DNA of 64,000 nucleotides from Anaerofilum faecale (GTDB lineage: Bacteria > Bacillota > Clostridia > Oscillospirales > Ruminococcaceae), in NCBI GenBank assembly GCA_019114265.1, contig DXFV01000036.1, forward strand, positions 1-64,000, in the 5' to 3' direction. Within the stretch, counting starts at the first letter, position 1. Every line of letters starts with the position of its first letter. The notes beneath the pieces are model-generated. The model searched no databases. It had not been told where the DNA came from and saw only the letters and a list, made by a program, of their open reading frames with translations. Below, piece after piece: positions 24,801 through 33,589 of this stretch. The position numbers were made by a program, and so were the translations under genes.

Positions 24801-27800
24801 GAACTTGACATTGTAGTCCTTGCCTTCCTCGATGATGGCGTTGAAGTCCTCCGCCCCGCCCTGGCGGACGCCCACATGCCCGCCGTAGTCGGCGTGGGAG
24901 TCGTCGTGGCCCTCGGCGGCGAAGCCCTTGTGCATCACCATCTGGCCGAAGCCGTCGGTGTAGTTGTAGATGGTCTTGGCCAGATCCAGCGTGCGCAGGA
25001 ACGGCTGCTGCACCTGGCTGGCAAAGTTCATCGTGATGTACATCATGTTGTCTTTCATGGTGTCCATCCCGTAGATTTCGGTGCGGATGTTGCGGTGATT
25101 GGCCGCGGCGTCCTGCCAGTCGACCGCGCCGCTGCCGTTGTAGTCGGCGCAGACGGCCACCTTCGACCAGGGCAGTTCCGGCTCGTTCTCCTCCTGCAGG
25201 TCCAGCGGGGTGCGCAGGGTGAAGGTACCGTCGCCGATCCAGCCCTGGGTGCCGGCCTCGGTCTCCTCGAAGCCCACCGTCAGCTTTTGCGCCGATTCAA
25301 AAATGTTGTTGTTGATGGTGGCGGCCAGCCCGCCGCCGGACAGCATGGCATACCCGCGGGACGCCTGCATGGCGCCGGGGAACTGTTCCGCCGTGTCGTA
25401 GATGTGGTCGGTGACCTGGAACCAGCCGCCCTGCGCTTCCACCGAGGCATGGCTGGCCGCGGCGTCGCCGGCGGGAGTGGCGGCCAGCGCGCTGTTTTCA
25501 AAGCGCATGGTCTCCACCAGCAGCTCGCCCTCTTCCTGCAGGTCTGTCATCTGCATCTGCAGCACGCCGTCCTTCACCTGATAGCGCAGCGTCATCTTCA
25601 CCTGCTGCAGCGGGAAATCAAGGGTGTATTCCAGCGTGTCGTCCGCGGTTTTTTCCGCGCTCACCAGCGGCACGCAGCGGCTGCCGTTGAGGTACACGCC
25701 GTATTTCTTCGCCACCGAACCGGGCAGCACGCCGCCGTCCATCCGGTATTCGATCACCCGCGGGAAGGCCGCGTCCATCGTCACAGACAGCTCGCCGTCG
25801 GTGATCTCCACCGGCTGCTCGGGACGGTCGTCTGCGGCGGGTTCGTAGTTTTCGGTGATCTTCAGGTTATCCAGCAGCACCACGCCCGGCTTCCACTGCT
25901 TGCGGATGCCGAAACGTCCGGCCGATTCGCTCAGCGTATCCACCGCCCCGGCAAACACCTGCTTGCCGTCCAGCTCCAGCGACACGTTGCTGCCCTGGAC
26001 GCTGAGCTTGACATGCACGGTGGTATCGGGCTTCAGCGCGGTGCTCACCGCCATGCCGCCGTACTGCGTGTCGCACAGCCAGAACCAGGAGCTGCCGGTG
26101 TCGTAGAACACCGACTGATAGCCGGTCTCGTCCGCGCGGAACAAAAAGCCCACCCGGCCGAAGTCGCTGTCTTCCTGGTTTTCGGGCAGCATGCTGCAGA
26201 AATCGAATTCATAGGTGCCGTCCACCAGCAGCGGGGTGTCCATCGCGATCGCGTTGCTGACCGCGCTGATGTCCAGGCGCAGCTGGCCGTCCTCTGTCTG
26301 GGACGCCTGCGCGCCGGTCCAGCCGCCCAGATTGTCGGCATCGGAAAAATCGTTGGAATACCAGTAGAGCTCGCGGAATTCACTGCCCGACACCGCCAGT
26401 TCCAGCGGGCTGTCGGTGGGGTTGTACAGGCCCAGCGTGCCCTCCTGCTCCGGGCAGGGGTTGGCGGCGCGGCCGATCTCCACATCGTTCAGGAAAACGC
26501 GGCACTCGGCGCCGGCCTGCACCACGCACACCTTCACGCTGTCCCCGGCGCTGAAACGGAGGCTGTCGGAAGCCACCGTCGTGCTCTCTCCGTTTGCAAA
26601 GCGCAGCGTGTAGCTGCCGTCGCCCAGCGTATAGAGGGCGGTATACGCCTCGTCCGTCGCCTGGAACACCACGCCGAAGGCGCCGTTCTCACCGGCGCGC
26701 AGACGCCATGTGTTGGCGCCGCCCGCGCGCACTTCCTCCTTGTTGTTCAGCACAACGCCGTTGGCCGGGATGGTGAAGCCGGCAAGGCCGTCCTCCACCA
26801 CGGGATTGCCCGTCCAGTCGGCTGCGTCCTGCGCGTAGTCCTCCGACCACTCCAGGCGCGGCAGCACTACCTCCGGTTCCTCGTAGTCTCTGCCCATGTC
26901 GAGCATCTCTTCGGTGAAGATCAGATCGTCCACATAGAAGGTGGCCCCGCCGGGATTGCGGAACCCGTAGGTGCCGGCGTTGGGCGAAAGTCCCGCCTGG
27001 GTGAACACGCCGTAGCGCATGCCGTTCACCGCGATCTCCACATCGTCGCCATTGAACTGGAGCTTGATGTCGAGCCATTCATTGGTGGGCAGGGTCTTGA
27101 GGGTGGGCAGATAGGTGGGATAGCCCACATTGTAGGAGCCTTCGTTGCACACATACCACGCGCCGGACTGGGTGAACTGGTTGGCCTCCTTCACCGCATC
27201 CTCGGCGCGGTAGATGAATCCGAACTGGAAATACACGCTGCTGGTGGGATGCTCGGCCTTCACCCGCATCGAGAGGGTGCCGTCCTTGATGGCCGGCGCC
27301 GACGCATCGCGCGCAAAGTAGCGCCCTGCTTCGCCCGCTTCAAAATTGGACACTTTCAGGACATGGTTGCCGGGCTGGTCGGGGTCCTCCACCACCTCGG
27401 CCCGCGCGCCTTCCCATTCGCCGGGTTGACCGTCCTCATAGTCCTTCTCATAGCGGATCAGATCCGGCTGTTCCTGCGCCCATACCAGCGCATAGTCCAC
27501 CGATCCCTGCAGCACACCCTGCGCCTCGGGATTGTTGTTCTCGCCGGTGTAGGTGAGGGTGAGCAGGTGCTCGCCCTCCTGCAGGCCGGAAGCGGAGTAG
27601 ATCTTCGTTTCGGCCGCGTAGGAAGGGGCATAGGTGTCGGCGGTGCCGGCCGGCTGGCCGTCGATGCTCACATCAAAGGTCAGGCCGGTATAGTTCACGT
27701 CGCCGTACAGCTCCACCGCGTTGCCCGTGAAGGTGAAGCTCATCGTCGCCCCCACGGTGCCGGTGTAGTGGATGTTTCCGTACGGGGCCCACGTGTCGTC

Positions 27801-28355
27801 GAAGGACATCGCCGCGTCGGTGTCTTCCACACGGCTCTGCTGCCCTGCGGGAAGTTCCGGCTGGGTTTCCTCCGAAGTGACGACAAAGTAGTCGATCGCC
27901 GCCTGCATCGCGCCCTGGATGGGAGCGGCCGACGGGTTGGCCCGGTCGGTGAAGGTGAACACCGCCTGGTGCGCACCGTCCTCCAGCCCTTCCACCTGCC
28001 ACACCAGCTCTTCGCTGCCTGTGGTGGAAGGGGCGTAGAAGTCCGCATCCTCCATCGGAACGCCGTCGATCGTCACCGACAGGATCGGCCCGTTGGCGGC
28101 TTTCTGGCCATACAGCGCAAGGCCGGTGCCTTCAAACGACACCTCTGCCGTCGCGCCTGGCTGGCGGGTGTAGGACATGGTCTCCCATAGGGGCCAGTCT
28201 TCGCCTTCGTTCTGCACAAGGACCACGCGGGAATCGGTGTTTTCGATGCGCTCCGATCCGCCGTTGTCCATCGCAAAAACCGAAGGCACCAGCGTCTGCA
28301 CTACCAGGCAGAGCGCCAGAAAGACTGCCGCCAGTTTCCGGATTTTGTGTTTCAT
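21843..28355 (-). CDS. Cell-wall-anchored GH101 endo-alpha-N-acetylgalactosaminidase
   Basis: This 2170-residue secreted enzyme is predicted to release the core-1 disaccharide Gal-beta-1,3-GalNAc from mucin O-glycans. Order: signal peptide (to about residue 28); several beta-sandwich or carbohydrate-binding-type modules, two of which resemble each other (SFEGTGLALYG and TFTGNAVELYG stretches) and two concanavalin-like ones (DFSDADNLGGWTG); the GH101 catalytic part at about 900-1550. The catalytic part has DYNGSGAVDWQDAA, MNFASQVQQPFL, DGFGQMVMHKGFAAEGHD and VHINVSEHNPDAF. Candidate catalytic acids are Asp about 1254 (FVYVDIYSG) and Glu about 1280 (GTEFGG). After that come further modules, a FIVAR-like helical stretch, a Pro-Thr repeat (PTAEPTAQ type), and a sortase signal LPPTGE with a hydrophobic segment and RRRR tail. 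The regulator and sensor genes lie directly upstream on the same strand. Confidence 0.9.
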   Translation of the reverse strand: MKHKIRKLAAVFLALCLVVQTLVPSVFAMDNGGSERIENTDSRVVLVQNEGEDWPLWETMSYTRQPGATAEVSFEGTGLALYGQKAANGPILSVTIDGVPMEDADFYAPSTTGSEELVWQVEGLEDGAHQAVFTFTDRANPSAAPIQGAMQAAIDYFVVTSEETQPELPAGQQSRVEDTDAAMSFDDTWAPYGNIHYTGTVGATMSFTFTGNAVELYGDVNYTGLTFDVSIDGQPAGTADTYAPSYAAETKIYSASGLQEGEHLLTLTYTGENNNPEAQGVLQGSVDYALVWAQEQPDLIRYEKDYEDGQPGEWEGARAEVVEDPDQPGNHVLKVSNFEAGEAGRYFARDASAPAIKDGTLSMRVKAEHPTSSVYFQFGFIYRAEDAVKEANQFTQSGAWYVCNEGSYNVGYPTYLPTLKTLPTNEWLDIKLQFNGDDVEIAVNGMRYGVFTQAGLSPNAGTYGFRNPGGATFYVDDLIFTEEMLDMGRDYEEPEVVLPRLEWSEDYAQDAADWTGNPVVEDGLAGFTIPANGVVLNNKEEVRAGGANTWRLRAGENGAFGVVFQATDEAYTALYTLGDGSYTLRFANGESTTVASDSLRFSAGDSVKVCVVQAGAECRVFLNDVEIGRAANPCPEQEGTLGLYNPTDSPLELAVSGSEFRELYWYSNDFSDADNLGGWTGAQASQTEDGQLRLDISAVSNAIAMDTPLLVDGTYEFDFCSMLPENQEDSDFGRVGFLFRADETGYQSVFYDTGSSWFWLCDTQYGGMAVSTALKPDTTVHVKLSVQGSNVSLELDGKQVFAGAVDTLSESAGRFGIRKQWKPGVVLLDNLKITENYEPAADDRPEQPVEITDGELSVTMDAAFPRVIEYRMDGGVLPGSVAKKYGVYLNGSRCVPLVSAEKTADDTLEYTLDFPLQQVKMTLRYQVKDGVLQMQMTDLQEEGELLVETMRFENSALAATPAGDAAASHASVEAQGGWFQVTDHIYDTAEQFPGAMQASRGYAMLSGGGLAATINNNIFESAQKLTVGFEETEAGTQGWIGDGTFTLRTPLDLQEENEPELPWSKVAVCADYNGSGAVDWQDAAANHRNIRTEIYGMDTMKDNMMYITMNFASQVQQPFLRTLDLAKTIYNYTDGFGQMVMHKGFAAEGHDDSHADYGGHVGVRQGGAEDFNAIIEEGKDYNVKFGVHINVSEHNPDAFYFNEDVMTRPLSANWGWIDQAYWVDETKDILSGNRAENLRRLKETLPGLSFVYVDIYSGTTWMARDLVENLNGLGLIAGTEFGGSLETGAAFTHWGRDRSYPNHGNNSTILRFVKPDVDVFVTNALFNTGIMPRVGSWGNQNNISEATTDFFNHVLPAKYLQHFEVMQIEDDFVQFSDGVRTEKTGAGVQGDGSTVRLTRNGRLLAEWEWWNLDQQDATWAGSDTGDAVLFIPWYTEDSTEKDPTEAGKIYHWNAKGGETTWQVPENWAGIDQADLYQLSGDDKELVATIDIVNGEITLDAQAETGYVLYPHGSPAPRVAGDFGSGSGMSNPGFDDTSLAGWEVSGDAEAEVVKDSATWETRLSVTGEGQTSRLSQTITGLEPGQDYTLYLFTNVGEDGQLTVSVDAGEGERTATALPTTLRHYDQSKYFPAAGAGEWDNFQKVRVTFHVPEGVTEAQLSLEAACGTDAVLVDDVTLFTNLTTPILAGEDEYEDYVLYEDFENVEQGLGAFTYSYLSGGYTHLAEYREEMDQFTNYVLNGNFSLKSNEFGRVGEALRTREDVVLQPNTDYELKFTYETGLTGYHEIAVLRPDGTKVCSQVLEATELNEEGRTVTLSFNTGDTEGCYLALLYLKDIQNAPAEGEKPEGSYMEYAYLSLDDVSIREMEKDPSEVIASLETVQVQTIQEVAPQLPETVNAVYEDGHTAPVAVEWDEIPADRYAQEGTFTVEGSVQGTSLRAVCEVTVLPRTVVVDKEELRELVEYARARQQEEDYQWVIASVKEKLEAALEQADALLAQESPSEQELTACYNALLDAVHSLSMTGNKTALQEFYDRTADEKQDGATDEAWQVWQQERERAKAVLEDANALQDVIDQQLSDLQAAFDAMQASRPQPTAEPTAEPTAEPTAQPTAKPTAEPTAQPTAQPTDEPTVQPTAEPVLPPTGEAPVYSFLLLAGLSCLTAAVILVRRRRSF

Positions 28356-28473
28356 GGTTTCTCCTCACTTTCTTCCTTTAGATTGCAGGAATCCACTTCC
28401 CTTTTCCCACAGTTTATCATCATTTTTTACAGTTCGCTTTCACGATTCGGAATTTATTTGTCGAAATTTATAT

Positions 28474-28548
28474 TTTTCTGCATTCTACGGCTGTCTTTTT
28501 TTCGTTCGAGGGGAGACATATAGTACACCGACCGGATATTTTTGTGCA
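28474..28548 (-). promoter_or_regulatory. Candidate promoter region of the GH101 gene
   Basis: The 331-base gap 28356-28686 holds no gene. On the minus strand TTGCAC and TACTAT are 18 bases apart (about 28520-28549), a possible sigma-A promoter. A TTTTTCTGCATTCT stretch near 28474-28487 resembles the TGCATTTTGC repeats before the sugar-binding lipoprotein gene (32051-32076). Both are tentative. Confidence 0.35.
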
Positions 28549-28601
28549 AATCGCCCCTCCCCTTTTTTGCCGCCGAACGGCGGGGCGGCAAAGCGGAGTA
28601 T

Positions 28602-28647
28602 AAAAAAATCCCCCTGCTGCCGGAAGCGTTGCGCCCTGCAGCAGGGG
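28602..28647 (-). terminator. Intrinsic terminator after the response regulator
   Basis: CCCCTGCTGC (28611-28620) pairs with GCAGCAGGGG (28638-28647), followed on the minus strand by seven T (28602-28608). It separates the two-component genes from the GH101 gene. Confidence 0.9.
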
Positions 28648-28686
28648 AATGGTTGCATTTATTTTCCGCTTTGGAAGGGCGTCCCT

Positions 28687-30183
28687 TCACGACCGCTTGA
28701 GATACTCGGAGGGAGAACACCCCATCACCTTGCGGAACACCTTGCTGAAATAGTACTGGTTTTCAAAGCCCACCCGGCGGGCGACCTCGTAGATGTGATA
28801 CTGCCCCGACGACAAAAGCTCGGTGGCAAGGCGGATCTTTTCGCTTGTGACATAGTCCAGAAAGCCCATGCCCACCTGCTTTTTGAAGGCCGCGCTGAGG
28901 TATCCCTGGCTGATGTGCAGCGCCTCGGCCACATCGTTCAGGCCAAACCGCTTGTCCAGGTTCTGCGCGATATACTGGCGGGCGCGGTCGGCCACATCGC
29001 CGCTGTCCTTTTCCTGCAGCAGGCGGATGGCGTCCAGCTCGCCGGCCAGGCGCTCCAGCCAGTCCTGCAGCTCGGCGCAGCTTCGCAGGCGGTAGACGCA
29101 GTGGGCGATGCTCTCATCGCGGCACAGCGTGGAGAGCGCCGCGCCCCCTTCCCGGCTGACCCCGCTGACAAAACAGCACAATTGCAAACACACCTGCTGC
29201 GCCTGGTCCAGCGGGAGACCGCCCAGCCGTTCGGCCGCCTGGCGCAGCACCTCGCTGCCGCGCTTGAGGTCGCCCGCCTGCATGGCGGTGCAGATGCTCT
29301 TTTGCAGGGTGTCGAACACAGCGTCTCCCCGCGCGCCGGACAGCCATTCCTCCTGCGCGTTTGCTCCGCGCATGGCGGCGCGCACCTGGGCCAGCGCCTG
29401 GGGAATGCGGGCGGTCGTTTCCAGCACGCCGGATACCCCCACCCGCGCCACCGCCGCGAAATACTGCTCCAGCAGGCGGCGGATCTTTTCGCACATCTCG
29501 CGCACGCTCTGCTGCAACACCTGCTGATCGTCCGCGCCGCAGAGCAGGATGGCTTCGTCCCCTTCCCGCACCAGCATCGCACCGGGGAAGTAGCGCAGCG
29601 CCACGTCCTCCACGATGCGCTGCACGCACTGGCGCAGCTGCGGATTGGGCTGCCCCTGTGCCGGGTGCGCGGTGATGACCAGCAGGGTCATCCACTGCCC
29701 CGGTGCAGCCGCAGACGCCTCCTGCCCCTGCATCCAGGCGCGCAGCGTCTCCGCCCGGTGCAGGTTCTCGCTCATCGCCTGGTACTGCGCCGCCGGCGCC
29801 ATGGCGGCGCCCTGCCGCTCCCGCGCCTTTTCCACCACCTGCGACAGCACCGCCGCGTCCATCTCCAGTTTGATGAGGTAGCCGCAGGCGCCCGCGTTCA
29901 TCGCCTCCTGTGCCAGCTTGAACTCGTCGTAGCTGCTGATGACCACAAACTGCCCGGTATACCCTTCCAGGCGGCTGCGGCGCATCAGCTCCAGGCCGTC
30001 CATCAGCGGCATGCGGATGTCGGTGAGGACGAGGTCCGGCTGGGTCTGGGCGATGGCTTCCAGCGCCTTGCTGCCGTTGTCCGCCTCAAAGGCCAGCTCC
30101 ACCGGCGGACGCAGCTCGGCGATCATTGCCCGCAGTCCGGCCAGCACCAGCGGCTCGTCGTCCACAATTCCGATCTTGAACAT
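28687..30183 (-). CDS. AraC-type response regulator, YesN-like
   Basis: This 498-residue protein has an N-terminal receiver domain (KIGIVDDEPLVLAGL, phospho-acceptor Asp in LVLTDIRMPLMDGLEL, Lys in GYLIKLEMD). A middle part of about 250 residues follows, then a C-terminal AraC double helix-turn-helix (DVAEALHISQGYLSAAFKKQ and VARRVGFENQYYFSKVFRKV). Such regulators control carbohydrate genes in gut Firmicutes. It is 15 bases downstream of its sensor kinase and upstream of the GH101 gene. Likely targets are the GH101 gene and the divergent binding-protein gene. Confidence 0.93.
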   Translation of the reverse strand: MFKIGIVDDEPLVLAGLRAMIAELRPPVELAFEADNGSKALEAIAQTQPDLVLTDIRMPLMDGLELMRRSRLEGYTGQFVVISSYDEFKLAQEAMNAGACGYLIKLEMDAAVLSQVVEKARERQGAAMAPAAQYQAMSENLHRAETLRAWMQGQEASAAAPGQWMTLLVITAHPAQGQPNPQLRQCVQRIVEDVALRYFPGAMLVREGDEAILLCGADDQQVLQQSVREMCEKIRRLLEQYFAAVARVGVSGVLETTARIPQALAQVRAAMRGANAQEEWLSGARGDAVFDTLQKSICTAMQAGDLKRGSEVLRQAAERLGGLPLDQAQQVCLQLCCFVSGVSREGGAALSTLCRDESIAHCVYRLRSCAELQDWLERLAGELDAIRLLQEKDSGDVADRARQYIAQNLDKRFGLNDVAEALHISQGYLSAAFKKQVGMGFLDYVTSEKIRLATELLSSGQYHIYEVARRVGFENQYYFSKVFRKVMGCSPSEYLKRS

Positions 30184-30198
30184 ACGCTCCCTCTCCTT

Positions 30199-31959
30199 TT
30201 ACTCCTCCGGTATGGTGACGATCACACGGGTGTAGGCGCCCGGTTCGCTCTCCAGCGTCAGCCCGTACTGGCTGCCGTAGCACAGCTTCAGGCGCTGGTC
30301 TATGTTGCGCAGGCCGATGCTGGAGAAGCGCTCCTTGCGCGCGTCGGAGGTGGTGGGCAGCGCGCCCGGCGTCACCTGCATGCCCACGCCGTCGTCCTCC
30401 ACGATGATGTGCAGCGCGCCCTGCTGGGTGCAGGCCGACAGGTAGATGTTGCCCGGCCCGTCCTTCGGCTCGATGCCGTGGAAGATCGCGTTCTCCACCA
30501 GCGGCTGCAGCGTCATTTTCACGATGTGCAGCTGGCCGTACTGGTCCAGCTCGTCGTCGAAGAACACTTCAAATTTTTCGCCGTAGCGAAGTTTTTGTAT
30601 TTTGATGTACTCCTTCAGCAGGCTCAGCTCCTCCTCCAGCGTCACCTTCTGGTCGGTGCCGGCGGCCACGTTGCGCAGCAGGCGCGACAGCGACACCGTC
30701 ACCTCCGCGATGGCGGGCGCGTTCTGGATGGTGGCCATCCACTTGATGGAGTTCAGCGTGTTGTAGAGGAAATGCGGGTTGATCTGGCTTTGCAGCACCT
30801 TCATCTCCAGCTGGCGCTTGTTCTTTTCCTTTTCCAGGTTCTCCTGCAGAAGCTGGCGGATGCTGAGGGTCATCTCGTTTACCGTGCGCCCGATGCGGCC
30901 GATCTCGTCGTCGCCTTCCAGCGCGGGGTCGGCCTCGAACTCGCCGCCCTGCACCTTTTGCAGATGGGCGGTGAGGCGCTGGATGGGACGGGTGAGGTTG
31001 GCCGACAAAAGCCAGCCCACCAGCAGCACAAAGGCCGCGCCCACCAGCAGGATCTGGCCGGAAAACTCGAAGAAGGTGTGCTGCTGCACCGTCAGATTGG
31101 CCATTGGGGTGCTCTGCACGATGCACCAGCCGGTCTTTTCCGAGCGGCGGTAGACCAGCACCTGCCCGTTCCACTCGGTGCTGCCGCTGTCGCCCACGAG
31201 CGCCGCGCTGAGCTCTGCGAACTGAGGCACCTCCTGCCCGATCCTGGCGGGGTCGCTGTGCGCCAGGTAGAGGCCCTGGTCGCTGAACAGGAACACTTCG
31301 GACCCGTCTGCCACCGGATATTTTTGCAGCACATCCTGGAGGATATCGGTGGAGCATTCGATATACAGCCAGCCCAGCCGCCGCTCGCCGGTATCGCTGA
31401 AAAAGGGGCGCAGCAGCGGGATGATGGGCTTGGTGTAGAGGTTGTTGGACACGATGCTGTCGCCCAGGCCCACCCAGTCTACCCGGCTGCTGGACACGCT
31501 CTGGGTGAAGAAAGGCTGCTGCTCCACCTGGCGGCCGTCCTGCAGGCTGCCAAAGGTGGCGCTCCACTGGATCATGGCGCCGTTCTCCCCCTGCACCAGC
31601 ACCCGCTCGATGTAATCCTGCACGATGGAACGGTACATCTGCATCCGCAATTCTTCCTGAAGGCTGACCAAAACCAGCTTGCTGTCCGGCGTTTCCACAT
31701 TGGAGGAAAGAAGCTCGTAAAAGCTCTGGTTGGACAAGATGCCGCTGGAATAGAACTCCACGGCGGTGAGCTGGTCGTCGATCGAGCGCAGGATAAACTC
31801 GATGTTGGCCTGGGTGAGCTGCTCGTTGTTGCGCAGGAGCTGCTGGTTGTAGTTGCGGTAGTACTGCGTGCTGAGCCACAGCGAGCAAACCGCTGCCGTG
31901 CCCACGATGCAGGCAATGATCTTGCTTTTCAGGCTTGAAAAAAGGCGCAGGCGTTTCAT
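30199..31959 (-). CDS. Sensor histidine kinase, YesM-like (HisKA_7TM-independent type)
   Basis: This 586-residue membrane kinase has a short cytoplasmic start, TM1 (about residues 13-35), a large extracellular sensor part of about 270 residues, TM2 (GQILLVGAAFVLLVGWLLS), a HAMP-like segment (TRPIQRLTAHLQKVQGG), and a His_kinase domain with LQSQINPHFLYNTLNSIKW (phosphorylated His) and an ATPase lobe ending DGVGMQVTPG and GIGLRNI-like SIGLRNIDQRL. The ATG at 31959 has GGAG six bases upstream. It pairs with the AraC-type regulator. Its extracellular ligand is unknown, possibly a glycan or the divergent binding protein. Confidence 0.92.
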   Translation of the reverse strand: MKRLRLFSSLKSKIIACIVGTAAVCSLWLSTQYYRNYNQQLLRNNEQLTQANIEFILRSIDDQLTAVEFYSSGILSNQSFYELLSSNVETPDSKLVLVSLQEELRMQMYRSIVQDYIERVLVQGENGAMIQWSATFGSLQDGRQVEQQPFFTQSVSSSRVDWVGLGDSIVSNNLYTKPIIPLLRPFFSDTGERRLGWLYIECSTDILQDVLQKYPVADGSEVFLFSDQGLYLAHSDPARIGQEVPQFAELSAALVGDSGSTEWNGQVLVYRRSEKTGWCIVQSTPMANLTVQQHTFFEFSGQILLVGAAFVLLVGWLLSANLTRPIQRLTAHLQKVQGGEFEADPALEGDDEIGRIGRTVNEMTLSIRQLLQENLEKEKNKRQLEMKVLQSQINPHFLYNTLNSIKWMATIQNAPAIAEVTVSLSRLLRNVAAGTDQKVTLEEELSLLKEYIKIQKLRYGEKFEVFFDDELDQYGQLHIVKMTLQPLVENAIFHGIEPKDGPGNIYLSACTQQGALHIIVEDDGVGMQVTPGALPTTSDARKERFSSIGLRNIDQRLKLCYGSQYGLTLESEPGAYTRVIVTIPEE

Positions 31960-32050
31960 GTGCATCTCCACAAAGATGGTCTTATGTTGCGGGTTTGTTT
32001 TATTGTACCACGAAAGGCCGCCTTTTTCCAGTTTTGGGACGGTGGGTTTG

Positions 32051-32079
32051 TTGCATTTTGCTGCATTTTGCTGCATAAT
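32051..32079 (+). promoter_or_regulatory. Promoter overlapped by 10-bp direct repeats
   Basis: TTGCAT (32051-32056) and CATAAT (32074-32079) are 17 bases apart. The same stretch is TGCATTTTGC twice plus TGCAT (32052-32076), that is, three half-sites one helix turn apart. AraC-type regulators often bind such direct repeats, and one is encoded by the divergent operon. Confidence 0.6.
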
Positions 32080-32122
32080 AAAACTGAGAACGGGCCGCCG
32101 GCCCGGAAAGGACAGGACAAAA

Positions 32123-33412
32123 ATGGGTATACTTTCTTTTTTCCGATGGGCGGCGCCCTGTATGGCGGCCACCGTACTGGCCGGGTGTTCGGCGCCGACC
32201 GGCACGGCGCCGGCCGTTTACCCCTCACCGCGGCAGGGGGAGACCATCCGGGTATCGGTGTGGGATTTTCAGAATAACCCATATTATCAGCAGGTGATCG
32301 ACCTCTACGAAGCCACCACCGGCAACACGGTGGAGGTGGTGGACATTGCCTCGGCCGATTACATCGATCAATTGTCTATCATGCTGACCGGCGGCGAGGA
32401 GATCGACGTCATCATGGCCAAGGACATCCCCTCGTTCTCTGCCATGATCGACCGCCACCAGCTGGAGCCGCTGGACCGCTACATCGAGGAGAGCGGCATG
32501 GACATCAGCGGCTTTGCCGGGCTGCTGGACAACATCCGCATGGACGGCAAGCTGTACGGGCTGCCGTTCCGCAACGACTATTACGTATTGTTCTACAACA
32601 AAGATATTTTTGACCGGCTGGGCGTGCCCTACCCCAACAACGACATGACCTGGGACGAATACGAGCAGCTGGCCGCACAGCTGACCGTGGGCGAAGGCGA
32701 CGAGAAGATCTACGGGTCGTACCTGCACACCTGGCGGCTGCTGGTGCAGGACTGGGCCATCCAGGACGGGAGCCATTCACTCGTGACGGACGACTACAGC
32801 TTTATGCGCCCGTACTACGAACAGGCGCTGCGGATGCAGAACGAGACCCGCTCGGTCCCCGACTATTCCCAGCTGAAAGCCGGAAACGTCCACTACCGCT
32901 CCATGTTCCACGGCGGGCAGGTCGCCATGCTGCCCATGGGCACCTGGCTGATCGGCGACACCATCGCCGCCATCAACGCCGGGCAGTGCAGCATCCGGAA
33001 CTGGGGATTTGTGCGGCTGCCGCACCCGGCCGGCGCCGAGTCCGGGTGTACGGTGGGCGCCACCACGCAGATCGGCATCAACACCAAGTCTCTGCACAAG
33101 GAGGCTGCGTTTGCGTTCATCCAAACCATCTGCGGCGAGCAGGGCGCGCGGATCCTGGCCGAAAACGGTGTGATGCCGGCCTATTCCAGCCCGGATGTGC
33201 AGGAAGCCTACCGCACCGCCGACGGCTTTCCGCTGGGGTCGATGGACGCGCTGACCTATACCAGCATCGTGATGGAGACGCCGGTGCACCCCCAGAGCAA
33301 CGAGATCGACCAGATCCTGAACGAGGAGCACGAGAAGATCATGACCGGGGCCTCCACCATCGACGAGGGTCTGGCGGAGATGGGTCGGCGCATCGGGGAG
33401 CTGGTGGGCTGA
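32123..33412 (+). CDS. ABC transporter sugar-binding lipoprotein, without permeases
   Basis: This 429-residue protein has a lipoprotein signal (MAATVLAGC) and a type 2 extracellular solute-binding fold of the family 1 sugar type: TIRVSVWDFQNNPYYQQVIDLY, LTGGEEIDVIMAKD, GKLYGLPFRNDYYVLFYNKDIF, GQVAMLPMGTWLIG. It is divergent from the sensor kinase and its regulator. No permease genes follow; a 20-bp-stem terminator comes directly after it. It may deliver sugars to permeases encoded elsewhere or serve as a ligand-presenting partner of the kinase. Confidence 0.92.
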   Translation: MGILSFFRWAAPCMAATVLAGCSAPTGTAPAVYPSPRQGETIRVSVWDFQNNPYYQQVIDLYEATTGNTVEVVDIASADYIDQLSIMLTGGEEIDVIMAKDIPSFSAMIDRHQLEPLDRYIEESGMDISGFAGLLDNIRMDGKLYGLPFRNDYYVLFYNKDIFDRLGVPYPNNDMTWDEYEQLAAQLTVGEGDEKIYGSYLHTWRLLVQDWAIQDGSHSLVTDDYSFMRPYYEQALRMQNETRSVPDYSQLKAGNVHYRSMFHGGQVAMLPMGTWLIGDTIAAINAGQCSIRNWGFVRLPHPAGAESGCTVGATTQIGINTKSLHKEAAFAFIQTICGEQGARILAENGVMPAYSSPDVQEAYRTADGFPLGSMDALTYTSIVMETPVHPQSNEIDQILNEEHEKIMTGASTIDEGLAEMGRRIGELVG

Positions 33413-33450
33413 TTTTTTGCACGGTTTTCCACGATTTCACGATACAAAGG

Positions 33451-33500
33451 GCGCGGAGGCCCCGCAGGCAAACCTGCCTGCGGGGCCTCCGCGCTTTTGT
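33451..33500 (+). terminator. Very strong terminator, 20-bp perfect stem
   Basis: The arm 33451-33470 is exactly complementary to 33475-33494, leaving a four-base loop AACC and TTTTG after it. The arm begins GCGCGGAGGCC. It closes the binding-protein transcription unit. Confidence 0.9.
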
Positions 33501-33589
33501 GGCTTTGGGGGACGGGGATTGTGCTGGGGGATGCCGGGGGCAGCTTGCCGGGCAATTTTGCGGCGGGCTGCAAAGGGGCAGACCCAACC

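Noticed and set aside
22311..28190. Plus-strand frame of 1959 codons opposite the GH101 gene
   Set aside because: Composition is repetitive (His, Gly, Arg, Val) and matches the antisense of a G+C-rich gene; the minus strand has a signal peptide, catalytic domain and sortase anchor.
28177..31938. Plus-strand frame of 1253 codons opposite the two-component genes
   Set aside because: Antisense shadow of the response regulator and kinase; it runs through promoters and a terminator.
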